Source of the DNA: Ischnura elegans
Lineage: Eukaryota; Arthropoda; Insecta; Odonata; Coenagrionidae
Assembly (NCBI RefSeq): GCF_921293095.1
Contig: NC_060246.1
Coordinates: forward strand, 134,974,198 to 135,038,197
Reading direction: 5' to 3'
Length of the DNA: 64,000 bases
Positions 22,901 through 35,500 of the stretch are shown here, piece after piece. Both the position numbers and the translations under genes were made by a program. The notes below the pieces were generated by a model that saw only the letters and a program-made list of their open reading frames with translations, was not told the origin of the DNA and ran no database searches. How positions within the stretch are numbered: the first letter of the stretch is position 1; every line of letters begins with the position of its first letter.

Positions 22901-24238
22901 TGTAACCCCCACCGCGCGGGGCACATTCGGGGAGGGGGAGATTGGAGGGCAAAAGGGGAGGGCAGAGGTGTAGCGGGGATATTCCGTGCACCTGGGGCGA
23001 GGGAATGGGATTTTGGGAAAGGGTAGGGGGGGGGAAGTTTAGGGGTGATGAGACCTGAGACAGGAGCGTTCGGATAAAGAAAGCCGTTCGACTGCGTAGT
23101 TCGCTCAACATAAATTTAATGAGTTTAAATATGATAATTTACAAATACAAGCAAATCAATGGCAAAAGTAACAATTAACTTCTTCTCCTTGAATTCAATG
23201 AAATACAACGCATAATTCACTATGCTGCACAACAGAAAAATTTCAGTCCTTAACCTAAACCCAAAAAAAATCACGCTACACGTTTTCACATTCATAACCC
23301 ATACAAAAACCACAAAAAAGGGGACCAATAAATAAAAAACAAAAAGAAACGGGGGAATGGAAATATGAAACAACGAAATAGATATTGCACTGAAATTCAC
23401 ACGGTAATGGGGAAGTACTGTCCTCTTCTCTATTTGTGCGGGGGGGGGGGGGAAATTTTACAAACGTTTTTAATGAATTCTCTTCTTGACTTGGTGAAGT
23501 GGGAATTTTCTTCTGTTCCTAGAGGGGGGGGGGAATGGGATTTCGTGGCTTTTTCTCTTACAGTTTGTTGAATTTTCGGGGCTCTCGATCTGCTGATCGT
23601 GGCGATTCGGTTCCGCGGCGTAGGCTGCTCTGCGTCAACTCCGGCAGGTTCACGAGTGGGATATGGCCTCTTATGCGACAGTTGGGAGATCCTTTCATCG
23701 GCACCACGAGTCTACCTTGCAACTCCTACTCGCATTGGGCACCCTCTCTCTCTCTCTCTCTCGGGATCTCTCCACCAACTTTGTCTTCTCTGCCTCCCCA
23801 CACTCCGCCTACTCTTGGGAGCGTTTTTTGTTGCTTGGAACCGCCAAAAAAAAAAATAGAAGCCTTTTTCCTCCGGTGCACCACGTTATATAGCCATTGA
23901 GGGGAGGAAACACCGGGGAGGGGGGGGTCAGGGGAAAGAAAGGGATGATGCACTTGGGGCTGGACGGTCACTTCACCAAGGACACGGGGGGGGGGGGGGG
24001 AAATCACGCTCTTCTTCGTCTTAAGAGTTCGACTTGCACACTTTAGGGGGGGGGGGTGAAGCATTACACATTGTGGGGAGGAAAATAGGGAAACATCAAA
24101 TGGGGACTCAATGATTCATGACACTCACGCACATATTCACATGGACACATATCAAAAGAAAAAAAAAAACGGCCTTCCTTTACCTCACACTCCCGTCTCA
24201 TGCGCCACTATGTAAGCGGGCAGAATGCACCGGTTACA
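22901..24238. mobile_element. Candidate solo LTR or other TG..CA element with poly-G tracts
   Basis: The block starts TGTAACC and ends GGTTACA (7-bp inverted ends of TG...CA type). It is flanked on both sides by ATAC (22897-22900 and 24239-24242), consistent with a 4-bp target duplication. The inside is unlike its surroundings: GC-richer, with several runs of 8 to 13 G (near 23440, 23525, 23925, 23990 and 24045) and a CT repeat near 23745. No reverse transcriptase or gag frame is present, so if it is an LTR it is solo. Other classes of element remain possible. Confidence 0.55.
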
Positions 24239-24505
24239 ATACAAACCAAGAGCTAATATAGCTTCACACAGAGGCACTTCTGTCACTCTTCACTCCCATA
24301 GATCTCTATTCTATCAATCAAGTTCACATCTCTTCCTAGAGATCGATAAACATTCTTCCACTCTTAATTTTATACGATTCTTTCTCCTTGCAGTCGATTG
24401 TACTTTCTCCATCCACCTTCATACCCGCACCCAAAGCATGTCTTCTTTACTCTTATTCTTCTTTGGCAATGTGAACTTTTGCTTCATCCATCACGAATGC
24501 ATATT

Positions 24506-24638
24506 GATACCTCCATTGCATAAATGCTCAATAATTGCCCACCAAATCGAATCTGCTCATCTAGCACTATAAGGGCTATCTAGAAGAGCGAATTTGATTT
24601 GGTGGGTGATTGTTGAGCGTTTATGCAGTGGAGGTATC
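24506..24638. mobile_element. Family C MITE, compact copy
   Basis: A 133-bp element made almost entirely of two arms of about 53 bp. The left arm starts GATACCTCCATTGC and contains GCCCACCAAATCGAATC. The right arm is its reverse complement and ends GCAGTGGAGGTATC. The ends match those of the 1.08-kb element at 4749-5827. Confidence 0.88.
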
Positions 24639-24914
24639 GATATCCATCATACTCTTTGCCAAACTTTGAATAAAACTCTTTCTTAAAATATTTCCGTAAT
24701 TGACTCTATTCCTTTGGTATAGTCCCACTTAAAAGTCTTACCCATTAATCTTGATTTACCTAACAGTCAAGACACAATTATTTAATTTAACTCTTAAATC
24801 TACACCTTTGTTCAACACTTTATATTATCTCATGGCACAGAAATTAACAGATTTTGTATTAGTATTTGACTACATAATTACTAATTTGATAATTTTGTCA
24901 ACTATTTATTACAG

Positions 24915-25987
24915 GCAGAGAAGTCAATAGGCAGACCATCAATTACATCTATCTCAGAGGAACCAGTGAAGTCAACAGTCCCAAGAAAAAGCATGGACAG
25001 CACAATTGACAATGAGCTTAAGGAAGAAGAGGTAGGGTCTGATGAGGATGAGGAGGAACATGTCAAGAAGAGCAAAGGGGATGGTCAGGCAGGAGGGGCT
25101 GAGGAACAAACCTGTAAAGCATCCACCAAACCCCAAGAAAGCAAAGAGGAGGCGATGAAGGAAGGTGCAGGAGAGGTCGCAAACACACAAGATACCACCA
25201 AACCAAAACTGCCTGCTGCTGATACAACATCAGGTGCATTGGAGATCAAGGAGGGGGTCACTTACCTCACACAATTTGGGAGCGAGCCAGTCATCAGTAT
25301 AGATTTCCACAGGCCGAATGCAAGGAGGGCAGGAACACTTGATAACCAGTCAACTGTTCCAGAAATAGCTCGGAGAGAAATTCTTAATGCAGGAACCTTG
25401 GGACAGGCTCAGGAAGTGGCAGCACATCCACTCAAAGTGACCGAGAAAGAGGATAGCTCAAAAGATGGCAGCAAACAAAAGGATCAGAAGGGCTTCACAG
25501 ACCCTAGCGCCTTGAAGACCAGTGCTCCCAATGGATTCCTACCCAGCCAGGCCACAGGGTTAGCCTTGGAGGCTTCCCAGAAGTCCCAAGGGGTCGCCGA
25601 GGAAGGCATACGAGAACTGGAGCAGAGGGCTGATCACATTTACCGCAGGAAGAGCCTTGTCAGCATGGCTTCTTCAACCGCATCCTCTTCTGAGGTGACT
25701 GCCACATCTTCAGTCGAGTCCACGAATGGTTGCTGTGCATACCTGGACCTCACTCTCCTGCGAGACCCAAAGTTCCTCGCCATGGGAACGTCGGTGGCGC
25801 TCATGTCCGCTGGATGTCCGTACGCACTCTACTTCCTGCCGGCCCACACTGCCTCTTCGGGAAGGTCAAGGAATGAGGGCAACTGGTTGGTGTCCATCTC
25901 GGCACTGCTGGATCTCGTGGGCAGATTGGGCTGTGGTGTGCTGGCTGACTTGCACCTATTTGAAAGAAGGAAGGGATATATTGGAAG
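24915..25987 (+). CDS. Gene A, exon with end of cytosolic loop and TM7-TM8 (SLC16/MCT-like)
   Basis: Long exon of 357 codons with acceptor TTATTACAG and donor GGAAG|GTGAGG. It enters in phase 0 and leaves in phase 2. About the first 275 residues are hydrophilic, rich in Glu/Lys/Ser/Thr (including acidic EEEVGSDEDEEEH). Then YLDLTLLRDPKFLAMGTSVA opens TM7, ending near YALYFLPAHTAS. TM8 follows (NWLVSISALLDLVGRLGCGV, then LADLHLFERRKGYIG). The D-LGR-G-G-LAD pattern after a hydrophobic run is the MFS/SLC16 signature of TM8 and the following cytosolic turn. Function known for the family: transport of monocarboxylates or related small organic solutes across the plasma membrane, in some members coupled to protons. 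The substrate cannot be told from the sequence. A basic RRKSLVSM just before TM7 resembles a kinase site. Confidence 0.92.
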
Positions 25988-26662
25988 GTGAGGGATTTGA
26001 AATCTAATTCGATCTCTTTAGGGTACCTAACTCTGGAAATTAAGTGCTTATGCAACTTGAAGTGAGTGAATTGTATTATAATTTATGTACTGGTATGTGT
26101 GCCTTTGTCAGTGCAGTTGTGGGGGCTTTAAGTGCTTAGAGTAAAAGTACAGATATTTACATCAGGGATGAATAAGAGAGAGGTGAGAGCAAATGGCCAC
26201 TCATCTCATCCTCCTTTTGATATCCCTACTTCCTCTGAAGAAAGACAAAAATATACTAAGTGCGTAAAGTTCTAAATTAGGTATCTAAAATGGTTTCAAA
26301 CTGAATAGATCTAAAATGAAAAAATTGTTCTAAATTTCACTTGTTCAATTACATATTCAGTGCTTATGGGTCTCATGCATGCATTTCAGATTATTTTAAT
26401 GTTTTATGGGAGAACCTTCCGAACCCATGTTCACTTGAGAAGCATCACATATCTCCACAGGTGGCCCATTAATCTGTAGTGATCTATCCAACCCAAACCT
26501 ATCCTCATAGTCTGCTATTGCCAATATTTATCTCTAATATTTCAAGTTTGACAATCACATCTGTCACGAAGAATAAAAAAATTTCTTTATATTATCCATA
26601 ATCTTAAAAGGTGTAAATTACATTTAGGACATTCTCTGAAACTGTAAATTTTCTATTTACAG
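25988..26662 (+). other. Intron of gene A
   Basis: 675-bp GT-AG intron between the TM8 and TM9 exons. AT-rich, with no repeats or exons recognised. Confidence 0.85.
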
Positions 26663-26892
26663 CATTTTTGGTGCTGGGATGTCTGTTCTCCTGCTGCCGG
26701 TGGCAACTGCAAGTGGAGGCTTTGGAGCAGCGGCATGGTTGTCAGGGGCTTATGGTCTTTGCCTTGGAGCATGGTTTCTCCTGGTTCCAGTACTATTAGC
26801 TGATCAGCATGGCACACGCAACATTTCCTCATCATACGGACTAGTGAGGTTGTTCCAGAGTTTTTCAGCTATATCAGTGCCTCCTTTTGCAG
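26663..26892 (+). CDS. Gene A, exon with TM9-TM11
   Basis: Acceptor TTTCTATTTACAG and donor TTTGCAG|GTATGA. It enters in phase 2 (an AGC Ser is split) and leaves in phase 1. It encodes TM9 (FGAGMSVLLLPVATASG), TM10 (WLSGAYGLCLGAWFLLVPVL) and the start of TM11 (SSYGLVRLFQSFSAISVPPFAG). The segment VPVLLADQHG-R-ISSSYGLVRLFQ is the canonical SLC16 TM10-TM11 pattern (usually V-LVD-LG-E-L--AFGL-LLFQG). The TM9-TM10 loop is short, as usual for the family and unlike gene B. Confidence 0.93.
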
Positions 26893-27702
26893 GTATGACT
26901 GTTGGTAAACCCTTAGTTCTCTTTGTATGAAGGCATTTAGAGTTTTTATTTCACTTCACAGAAAATTCTTCAGACTTATCTCATTAGACCAAGCACTTTT
27001 AGCAACGTATTGGGGTCAGTTTGGTTATTGGTCCCACAGTGGACTGCCTTATTGTGAACACAATTTTTGCAGCATCATTTTCTTTTGAAATACATATTAT
27101 AAAATGGGAAAATGAATTGGAGGGAAGTACTTATTCTATACCAAATTAAGTAAAGGCGAAATTAACTATATTGAACTGAAACTACACACATATCATCAAA
27201 AAATTATTTTTTGGGGCTATGCAGCATGACATGCAGCTACATCCCTTTATGGCATAGGCTACTATAGTGTGAGGAGGTGCTAGGGTACATTATGGGCCAT
27301 TGGCATCAATTGCTGTAAAACTTTGTGGGAGACGGGTTTCCCGGAGGTCTGGGGGTACGGAATACCTCCCGTGTAAGAGGAGCCCAGGAGCCCTCCCCCA
27401 GAAATTTTAAAAACACCATAGAAATTATGATGTCAAAGCAATATTTACCCCATTTTATACCCAATTTTTATCTAATTTTTTACCCCATCAGGAGAAAAAA
27501 TGCTAACTATGCTTAGGTATTCATGATGACCTCACAAAATGCTCTTGGGGACGTATCCTAAATAACTAATATTTGGGGGAAGGCATCCCCCACAAGATCG
27601 ACACCAGTGTTATAGGAAATGCATTCAATATGTATTAAAAAGCATTAAGGGTATGGACTTCTTTGTATAAACTGAGCATTATTTTTTTTAACTACCTCAC
27701 AG
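26893..27702 (+). other. Intron of gene A
   Basis: 810-bp GT-AG intron. A GC-richer block near 27280-27610 with G and C runs (GGTCTGGGGG, CCCTCCCCCAG, GGGGGAAGGCATCCCCC) looks like a decayed short interspersed element. I could not find its ends. Confidence 0.7.
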
Positions 27703-27932
27703 GTTTCTTGCGTGATGTTACTGGAAGTTATGAGGCATGCTTCTACTTTATGGGCACATGTATGGTTCTGGGAGGATTTATAATGATGTTACAACCCATG
27801 GCATCAGAGTGGTGTTGCAGAGAAGAAGGGTCTCCCAAAGGTAACCCAAATATGAAGAGGAATGGCTTGACTCCGCTTCACCCATTGGAAAAGTCAAGGA
27901 ATCAAACTGATACGACTCTTGTACGAGACTGA
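27703..27932 (+). CDS. Gene A, last exon with TM12 and C-terminus
   Basis: Acceptor AACTACCTCACAG. It enters in phase 1, completing a Gly codon split from the preceding exon. It reads GFLRDVTGSYEACFYFMGTC, then TM12 (MVLGGFIMMLQPMAS), then a hydrophilic tail of about 45 residues ending DTTLVRD and TGA (27930-27932). F-D-TGSY---F---G is the conserved SLC16 approach to TM12. The polyadenylation signal is 21 nt after the stop. Total coding in the window is about 994 codons. Because TM1-TM6 are missing, the gene's 5' part lies left of the window. Confidence 0.93.
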
Positions 27933-27952
27933 GATTAGTAAGATATTCTTGG

Positions 27953-27958
27953 AATAAA
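27953..27958 (+). terminator. Polyadenylation signal of gene A
   Basis: AATAAA 20 nt after the stop codon. A very short 3' UTR is implied if it is used. Later AATAAA words occur but none is needed. Confidence 0.7.
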
Positions 27959-30900
27959 TATATGTTAATTGTACGTATAAATATGGAGTTAAACTTGTAA
28001 AATGTCTTGTACTCTGTGAAAATGACAAAAATGTTCAAAGTAAGGCCTTTTCATCGAAAGTTTTTTACAAGGACTGAAGAATTTTTTAAAGAGCATTTTT
28101 AAATTTTTAAAGTAATGGTCATTGAGTGAGTGAGTTGGGGTATTGACATGTCCTTCCTATTGGTTCAGAGTATTTTCAGAAAAATATTTGACTGATTATG
28201 AAGGGAGATGGAAATTATAAACCTTATTTACCTCTCATTAAAGCTTTTCTTTTCTAATTGGGTGACACACATCTGAAGCATGAGATTGGCACAGGGTATC
28301 AAAATTGCTTCCAATGCCATCAAACAGTGTATCACCAAAATATGTCATATTTCATTCACAAATGTTTTTTTTTCATTATCATCTTCAATTCAAACAATTT
28401 CAAAGACTGCAAAAAATTCAACCCTTGAACTTATTCAATAACTATTTACATGACAAAGAACTGACTACCAATTGGAAATATGTACTGTCAACTTCAAAGC
28501 AAATCCCGAATATTTCTGAATCTATAAAAATATCTTGCATATATGCTGTTGCTATGGACTAAATATTTATTTTGATTCAGATTGATACTCTAAAGGGAAT
28601 AACAGGGTTTCCGGGTGACTTCGTTGCTAAAAACCTGGTCAAACTATTGTTAAATTGAACTATTTTGTGATTAACAAATATTTTACCTGTATATAAAAGT
28701 CAATCATTGAGTTAAAAACTATCAAATAAATAATTAAATTTGCTTTCCATATCTGACTTTTTGCTTGAAGAGCTATAATCAAATGTTTTTTTTTTAATGC
28801 CTCTTATTATTTTGTCTTTAGACTACATGGTACTGCAACTATTGAATTTTTTTATTAATTACAAATGATGTTTGCATGGTACAATGAATTAAAGATCTTC
28901 AAACTATAAATATAATCATATAAATGATTTATGCTTTCTAAAAGAAGCCTCTCCCAGGAAGTCATGGTATACCACATTGAATTATTAATGAATTCTAATA
29001 ATCCACCTTCTCTTAGTTTCACTTCGGTAGCAAAAGATTTAACATTGCAATAATTTCTTAGGAATAACAAAACTTAGCAAATGCTTGTTAACCATGAAAA
29101 TTTCTTCAAGGTTTTGGATCTGCTCTTCAAATTCAAAATTAAAATATTGCAATTTCAGAACTACATATTGAAGATAATTCACACTGCCATGCTTTAAATA
29201 ATTTTCATTCCATAGCATTTGAGCAATTAACATTTTATTTAATTAAATGCAAAATAATCTGTTCTATGTTATTGGTTAAAAATAATTAAATAGAAGCATT
29301 TCCCAAAATTTTCTTGCTCCTTTCTCAAAGAGGTTGAACTTGAGAGCTGTAGCACGGAGATGCTAAAAAAGTAACACCTAAATGACCCGTCTACAAACAA
29401 TGGCAACCATTATACCCTCATAGAAGATCCTATGTATGTAATGTCCACTTCAAATTTGAATTTGGTAATGTCCTTCTAAATACATAGAGATACTTGGAAT
29501 GTAAGTTATGTGACTTTCCCAGAAACCTACATCGTGCATCAATAATGCCCCATAAAATCATGAAAAATTTGAAATCGAAAGACCACATTAACTAACAAAC
29601 TGCTCATTGACCATTTAAATAATTAATTGTAACACAAATGTCAGAATTATGAGACATAGGATGATACAAAAATTGCAAAAACATTTTTGATAAAACATTA
29701 AGTTCTAAAAAATTAACAAAAATACATAAAATGAGAACTGCTTGCATCTCAATAGTGAAATTCATTACAAATATATTTCAGAGTGAGAAAATAACAAAAG
29801 GTAGACAGTTAGCAATCTTTTAAGTAAGAAAATTAGTTGATATGAAATACTGCAAGATCCATTTCTGAAGCACTAAATTACAAACAGTGAAACATCTACT
29901 AGAAAGAAGAAGTCTATTCAACACAACTTCGGACATGATGCACTGGTTTTAATGAGGCCAAAGTGAACAGTAAATATTGATGATGCATGAAACCAGAAGT
30001 GTCAAACCTTATTGTTCATATTCACAGTGCTAAATAATGGAAGTAAATGGATTTATTTGGATACTTTAACAAAGATGCTACATAAATCAGGAGAGGACTC
30101 ATTGACCCCTCTATGGTGAAAATAATTTTCTTTCTTCCAAACATTTCCAACAAATGCAATTAATTCCAAAAATAGTCCTGTGAAAATGCCATATTCTAAA
30201 TGTTGTGCGGAGAAAAGCGTATTCTTGCAAATTTTTATAAGAATATGAACATTGCCAGCAAGCCATCCATTTTTTTAAGCAAAGTACTGCGTTTAGGCTT
30301 TGTTTTTTTTAAAGCATGCTCCGGCAAGAAATGTGAAAAATTTTAATGGCAGGGCAATACTCATATTGGTGATGTAAAATCCCGCCATGTACGTGAAATA
30401 TCGTGCAAAGTTTCTGTGATACGCATTGTATGTACTATGTGACCAAATGTGAAAATACTAAGAGAAGAATGTTGAACAAAATATTTTTTCATTACAAAGT
30501 GCAATGCCAATTTTCTTTTGTTTTTTTTATGTGGAAATAAAGTTCTCATTTGTATCTCTATGATTTTTTTTAGTGTTTTATATCTTCAAGGATAATAAAG
30601 GGCATTTCAGTGTTCTGAATTTTTTTCTTCCCATGGCATAGTATTTGATATAGATTTAGATTATTGCATGTATCATTGTCAAAAATATTGTCAATGCATA
30701 TTCACTGCCGGTTGACGTAGTGGTGGGTCACACATGACTTCCTCTTAACTCAATGGCAAATCAACAATTTTTCTTCATTTCATGTATGTAACTATTTAAT
30801 GAAATGAAATATGGGGCATAATACTTGATATACCACGTACATACTGTTGCTACATATGTGGTGTAGCCCACTGGTGGGTTGTGATGCGTTCTAAAGGTAT

Positions 30901-32238
30901 AGTACTTGGAGAGCTTCACAATAAAGGGTCCTCTTCATCCGTGGACCGAATTAATGGCTGTTCCATGTTCCTCCACTTTCCCTCACTCTATCCCATAGGA
31001 GGGAGGCTTCCAAGACCTGTGCCACCTTTAGGAGTGGCTAAAAGATGAACCAAGGCATAATCCACACCATACATATATGGTAACATTGACCGTATACGAT
31101 ACATATATATATTATAGGTAGGTAGTCCTCCAAACACTACCTCACTCTCCCTTTCCTACCCTCTAAAATGTTAAAAAAAAAAAATATATATTAGCATAGA
31201 AATAAAAAAGAATACAAAAATTTATCAACGGAGAGGGCACTGAAGATTCAGAAAAAATTATGATACAGAAGCAAAAGTACACATTTCGTAGGAAATGATC
31301 ATGAATGGATGATCTGTCTCATTATAAATAATATTTCCCATAAAAGCATTCCCTCCATACTGGCAGATGATCAAAGTTCTACAGCCCATGTATTATGAGG
31401 GGTAGGGTAGCCTTATGCAGCATTCTGGCTACCCAAGAAAGGATCAATTCACAATAATTGCCATGGAAAAAAATTCCCCTTGACCAGGAATCGAACCGTA
31501 GAATGGGAATACATAGAGGGGAGGGACCCTGACAAAAATTATGGACCATTAAGAGGCTTTTGTAAAGTTTTCCTCAAAAGCCTCATGAAATCTTAGTGCT
31601 GATAAATGTATAACAAATCAAAACCCCATTCCAATGCCTGCATTGAAAACCACTGGGATTGCTGAAGGAAATTTCAATAGAGGTTTCTGAGACCTTTGTT
31701 TGAATCCTCTCTGTATTGACTGAAACAAAACCTCCACAGACCCTGTTTTAAACCTTTTCAAAGCATTTAAAAATCCTATCCAACATCTTTTGATGTGCCA
31801 CACCAGAAACCTCTCGCTAGTCTCTGGGGAAACTCAATTTAGGTATTCAAGAACCTCCTTCAAAACTATGGTGATATGTATGTACTGCTTTTGAGAAACC
31901 TTTACAAATATCCTTTTCATAGAATTAGCTAAATCATGATAGCAGAGTTAGGTTTCCTGAAGCATATAAAACGGCCCTGACATATTACAATAAACTACAT
32001 ATTTTTTTTTTTTTTAAACATCGATAAATAAATAAAAATAAGTTAAATAAAATAAATTTAAAAAACATTGATAAATAAAATAAGAATCAAGTCAATTATT
32101 TGTTATTTAAAAAGTGCTTTCATGATGGCCACATTTTTTTACTTTCTTTTGTGATTGTGGTTGAAATAATGTACACATTATTTTGTAATTTCATAATTAG
32201 GTATTTTGTGACTTGCCCTGAGAGGATTTTATTGCATC
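27959..32238. other. Intergenic spacer between gene A and the Ty3 element
   Basis: AT-rich, no supported gene. Open frames are short, in AT-rich sequence and without domain features. It contains a box-B-bearing SINE-like fragment (31430-31505) and AT-rich simple sequence near 31995-32110 (AAATAAATAAA-type). Confidence 0.7.
31430..31505 (-). repeat. SINE-like fragment with box B
   Basis: Read on the - strand, TACGGTTCGATTCCTGGTC contains the polymerase III box-B consensus GGTTCGATTCC, followed by AAGGGGAATTTTTTTCCATG. No box A was found upstream, so at best it is a truncated tRNA-derived SINE. Confidence 0.35.
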
Positions 32239-32243
32239 TACTT

Positions 32244-32483
32244 TGTTGGATCCGGAAGGTGGAATAAAAAGGCCTACATCTTAATCAGACGTTTATTATC
32301 ACCCGATGGCCGCTCTCGGTGAGCACGTCCGTTTAGTGCCAAGTCTAGTCAGAGAGAGAGCCTTATTCCCCAAGCTATCCCATACATACAAAAAAAACAA
32401 AGCAATAACAATATTTTCCAATATGGCGGACAGCGCATCACTAAGGCGGCAATACAAATAAAAGAGAACTCAAATACATAACA
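32244..32483 (-). repeat. 3' LTR of the Ty3/gypsy element
   Basis: 240 bp. In the sense direction it starts TGTTATGTATTTG and ends CCGGATCCAACA (TG...CA). A sense-strand AATAAA (TTTATT at 32292-32297) could mark polyadenylation. It is preceded by the polypurine tract. Confidence 0.95.
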
Positions 32484-32497
32484 TCCTCCCCCCTTTT
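32484..32497 (-). other. Polypurine tract
   Basis: The sense strand reads AAAAGGGGGGAGGA immediately next to the 3' LTR. This is the expected primer for plus-strand DNA synthesis. Confidence 0.85.
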
Positions 32498-32515
32498 AAT
32501 CATGAACATAAATCT

Positions 32516-35500
32516 TCAATTAACAAAATAATCCTTTAGATAGGGAGGCTGCTTGGTCATCCGCCTCGGACGGTTATCTTGTCCAGGAGAATTGTCTACT
32601 GCCACCTGGGCTTCTGGTCTTGTGTCCTCATCAGTCTCTGTCTCAGGGCTTGGAGCAGTTGAAGGACTACCGTTTACTACTGTGGGCTCGGGAACCTCAT
32701 CTAATATTAAGGGAGGTAGCTCACCTCTCCAATCCCACGAGCTTCTTTCCTCAACATTTCTGCCTGGAGACCATGCCTGTGAAATGAACTGAGAATTGTC
32801 ATTAGGAGATATTCTCCTCTGGAGTTGGTCTACATGACGCCTCTCAATTTTCCCCTCTTCATTTTTTACTTTAAAAATTCTAGTACCCTCAATTCCTACA
32901 ATTGTCCCACGTTGCCAAACCCTCTTACCCCCATAGTAAACTCTAAAATAAACTAAATCCCCAAGGGAATATTTGTAAGACTTGAGACTTGAGTCAGGTC
33001 TTCCCTCCCCCCCATCAATTCCAGTGTTGGGGAGCAACCTGTCTAGTAAGGTTGTTAATTTGCGACCCATTAGGATTTCACTCGGGGCCCTTCCCATATC
33101 ATTAGGGGTTGACCTCAACATGAGGAGAATATTTGGGAGCTCCTCTACCCAATCCTTTGATGGTAGCTTCCTCAACAATCTTTTTATGGTTTGGACAGTT
33201 CTTTCCACTTGGCCATTAGAGGCTGGATGGTAAGGAGGAGTCAAATAATGGCTAATCCCATTCCCTTCCAGATAAATTTTAAATTGTTCAGATGTAAATG
33301 CTGGGCCATTGTCAGATACTACTAGGTCAGGCAACCCATGAGTAGAAAACCATCTTTTCAATTGACAAATAACAGTACTGGAAGAGAAAGACCCTTTAGT
33401 AAATGCAACCTCAACCCACTTCGAAGTAGCATCAATCAAAATAAATAAAGTATGGCCATGAAAGGGGCCAGCAAAATCCACATGGACTCTCGACCACGGC
33501 TTTTTAGGAATATCCCATGACATTACTTTAGCCTTTGGAGGGCTATTTTGTGCCAACGCACAACTCTCACAAGATTTAATCATGATTTCAATATCTTTGT
33601 CAATATTTGGCCACCAAGCATAACTGCGTGCCACTCTTTTTGTTCGGACAATGCCTTGATGGGCTTTATGCAGCAACTGGAGAACTGAAGGTCTCAAAGC
33701 TGCTGGTATTACCACTCGATCCCCCCGAAGAAGACACCCACTCGTTACAGATAAAGAGCCTCCATGCCCTCGCAAAAAGGTTTGAACAGCGGGATCAGAA
33801 GAAAATTGCCGTCCTCTAAGGATACAGTCCAAAACAATGGATAGTACAGGGTCCCGTTGTGTGACTTCTGCAATTGATGAAGCCGTCAATGCGGAAGAGG
33901 GGGGGGCCTCTTCCAGCAACAAAATACCTGCTGGGTCTGGGAAGGAGTCATCTCCATCTTGGTCAATAGGTAACCTGCTTAAAAAATCAGCATTACAATG
34001 GTTACTCCCTGGTCGGTGTTTTATAACATAATTAAAATTGGCCAGATACAGACACCATCTCAATACCCTAGGAGATAACACTTCTGGAAGCTGCTTCCTT
34101 TCACTATTAAATATACCCACAACAGGTTTACTGTCAGTTATTATAGTAAAATTACGCCCCCACAAATACATATAGAACTTTTGCACACCAAAAATCACTG
34201 CCAGGGATTCTTTGTCCACATGTGAATAGTTCTTCTCCACTGGCTTCAACACCCGAGAAGCAAAAGCCACAGGTTTTTCATCGCCATCAGGCATAACATG
34301 CGATAAAACAGCACCTACTCCATGAGGAGAGGCATCACAAGCAAGAACTAAGGGAAGATTGGGGTCAAAATGTACTAAAGAAGCAGTAGTGACCACACGT
34401 TTCACATATTCTATGCACTCATCATGTGCTGAAGACCAATTCCATGGAGTGTCTTGTTTCAGTAAATCATACAAAATATGAAATCTGGAGCCCTTATTTG
34501 GAAAGAATCTGTCATAATAGTTAATAAAACCCAAGTATACTCTTAAGGTATCAACATTATGAGGAACAGGGGCACTTAATATGGCTTTTACCTTCTCATT
34601 GGTAGGGAAAATTCCATGTCCATTGATCAAGTACCCTACAAACTGGATACTCGTTACCCCGAATTGGCACTTCTCTGGTCGAAGACGAAGGCCTGCAGTG
34701 GATATGCGGGATAAAGCCTCTCGCACTCTCTGCCACAACTCTTCCTTAGAAGAAGCTTGCACCAAAATATCATCTAAATAGACAACCACTCCTTTGAGTC
34801 CTGCCAACAAAGTCTCCATTGTCCGTTGAAAAATGCCTGGTGAGGCACTCAGACCTTGGCTAAGGCGATGTACCTGGAATAACCCCTTGTGAGTGTTCAG
34901 CGTAAGGAGTTTAGCTGTCTCTGGATCCACTGTCAGCTGCAAAAAAGCTAACGACAAATCAAAGCGTGCAAAAAACTTTCCACCCGCCAATTTAGCCAAC
35001 AGTTCATCTATAGTTGGAAGGGGATACACATCTCTCAAGCAATTTGGGTTCACTGTGCAAGAATAGTCTCCACAAATTCGAATTGTTCCATCCCTTTTTA
35101 ACACATTCACCACAGGAGTTGCCCATTCAGACACTTTCACAGGAACCAAGATTCCTTCATTCACCAAGTTATCAAGTTCCTTATCCACTCGAGGAAGCAA
35201 GGCAAAGGGAACTGGCCGTGCTTTTTTGAATACTGGCTTCGCATCGTTCTTAAGATGAATACGAGCAGGTGGTCCTGAATATTTCCCTAAGCCAGGAGAA
35301 AACACATGATGAAAGTCAGCAATCTCTCGAGGAAGGCTATCAAAGTTGCTCAAATGATTTACCCCTGACACACTTATCATTAAATTTTTAAACCATGAGC
35401 GTCCCAAAAGTGAAGGACCTGGGGTAGCAGCAACTAAGAGCAACAGCCTAGCATTTTCGTTATTGTACGACACATTCACCATACACTGTCCCAAAATGTC

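Larger units (their letters stand above)
22732..24914 (+). other. Intron of gene A containing a 1.34-kb element and a MITE
   Basis: Bounded by GTAAAT and TATTTATTACAG. Most of it is the element at 22901-24238, followed by the family C MITE at 24506-24638. No host exon is seen. Confidence 0.75.
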
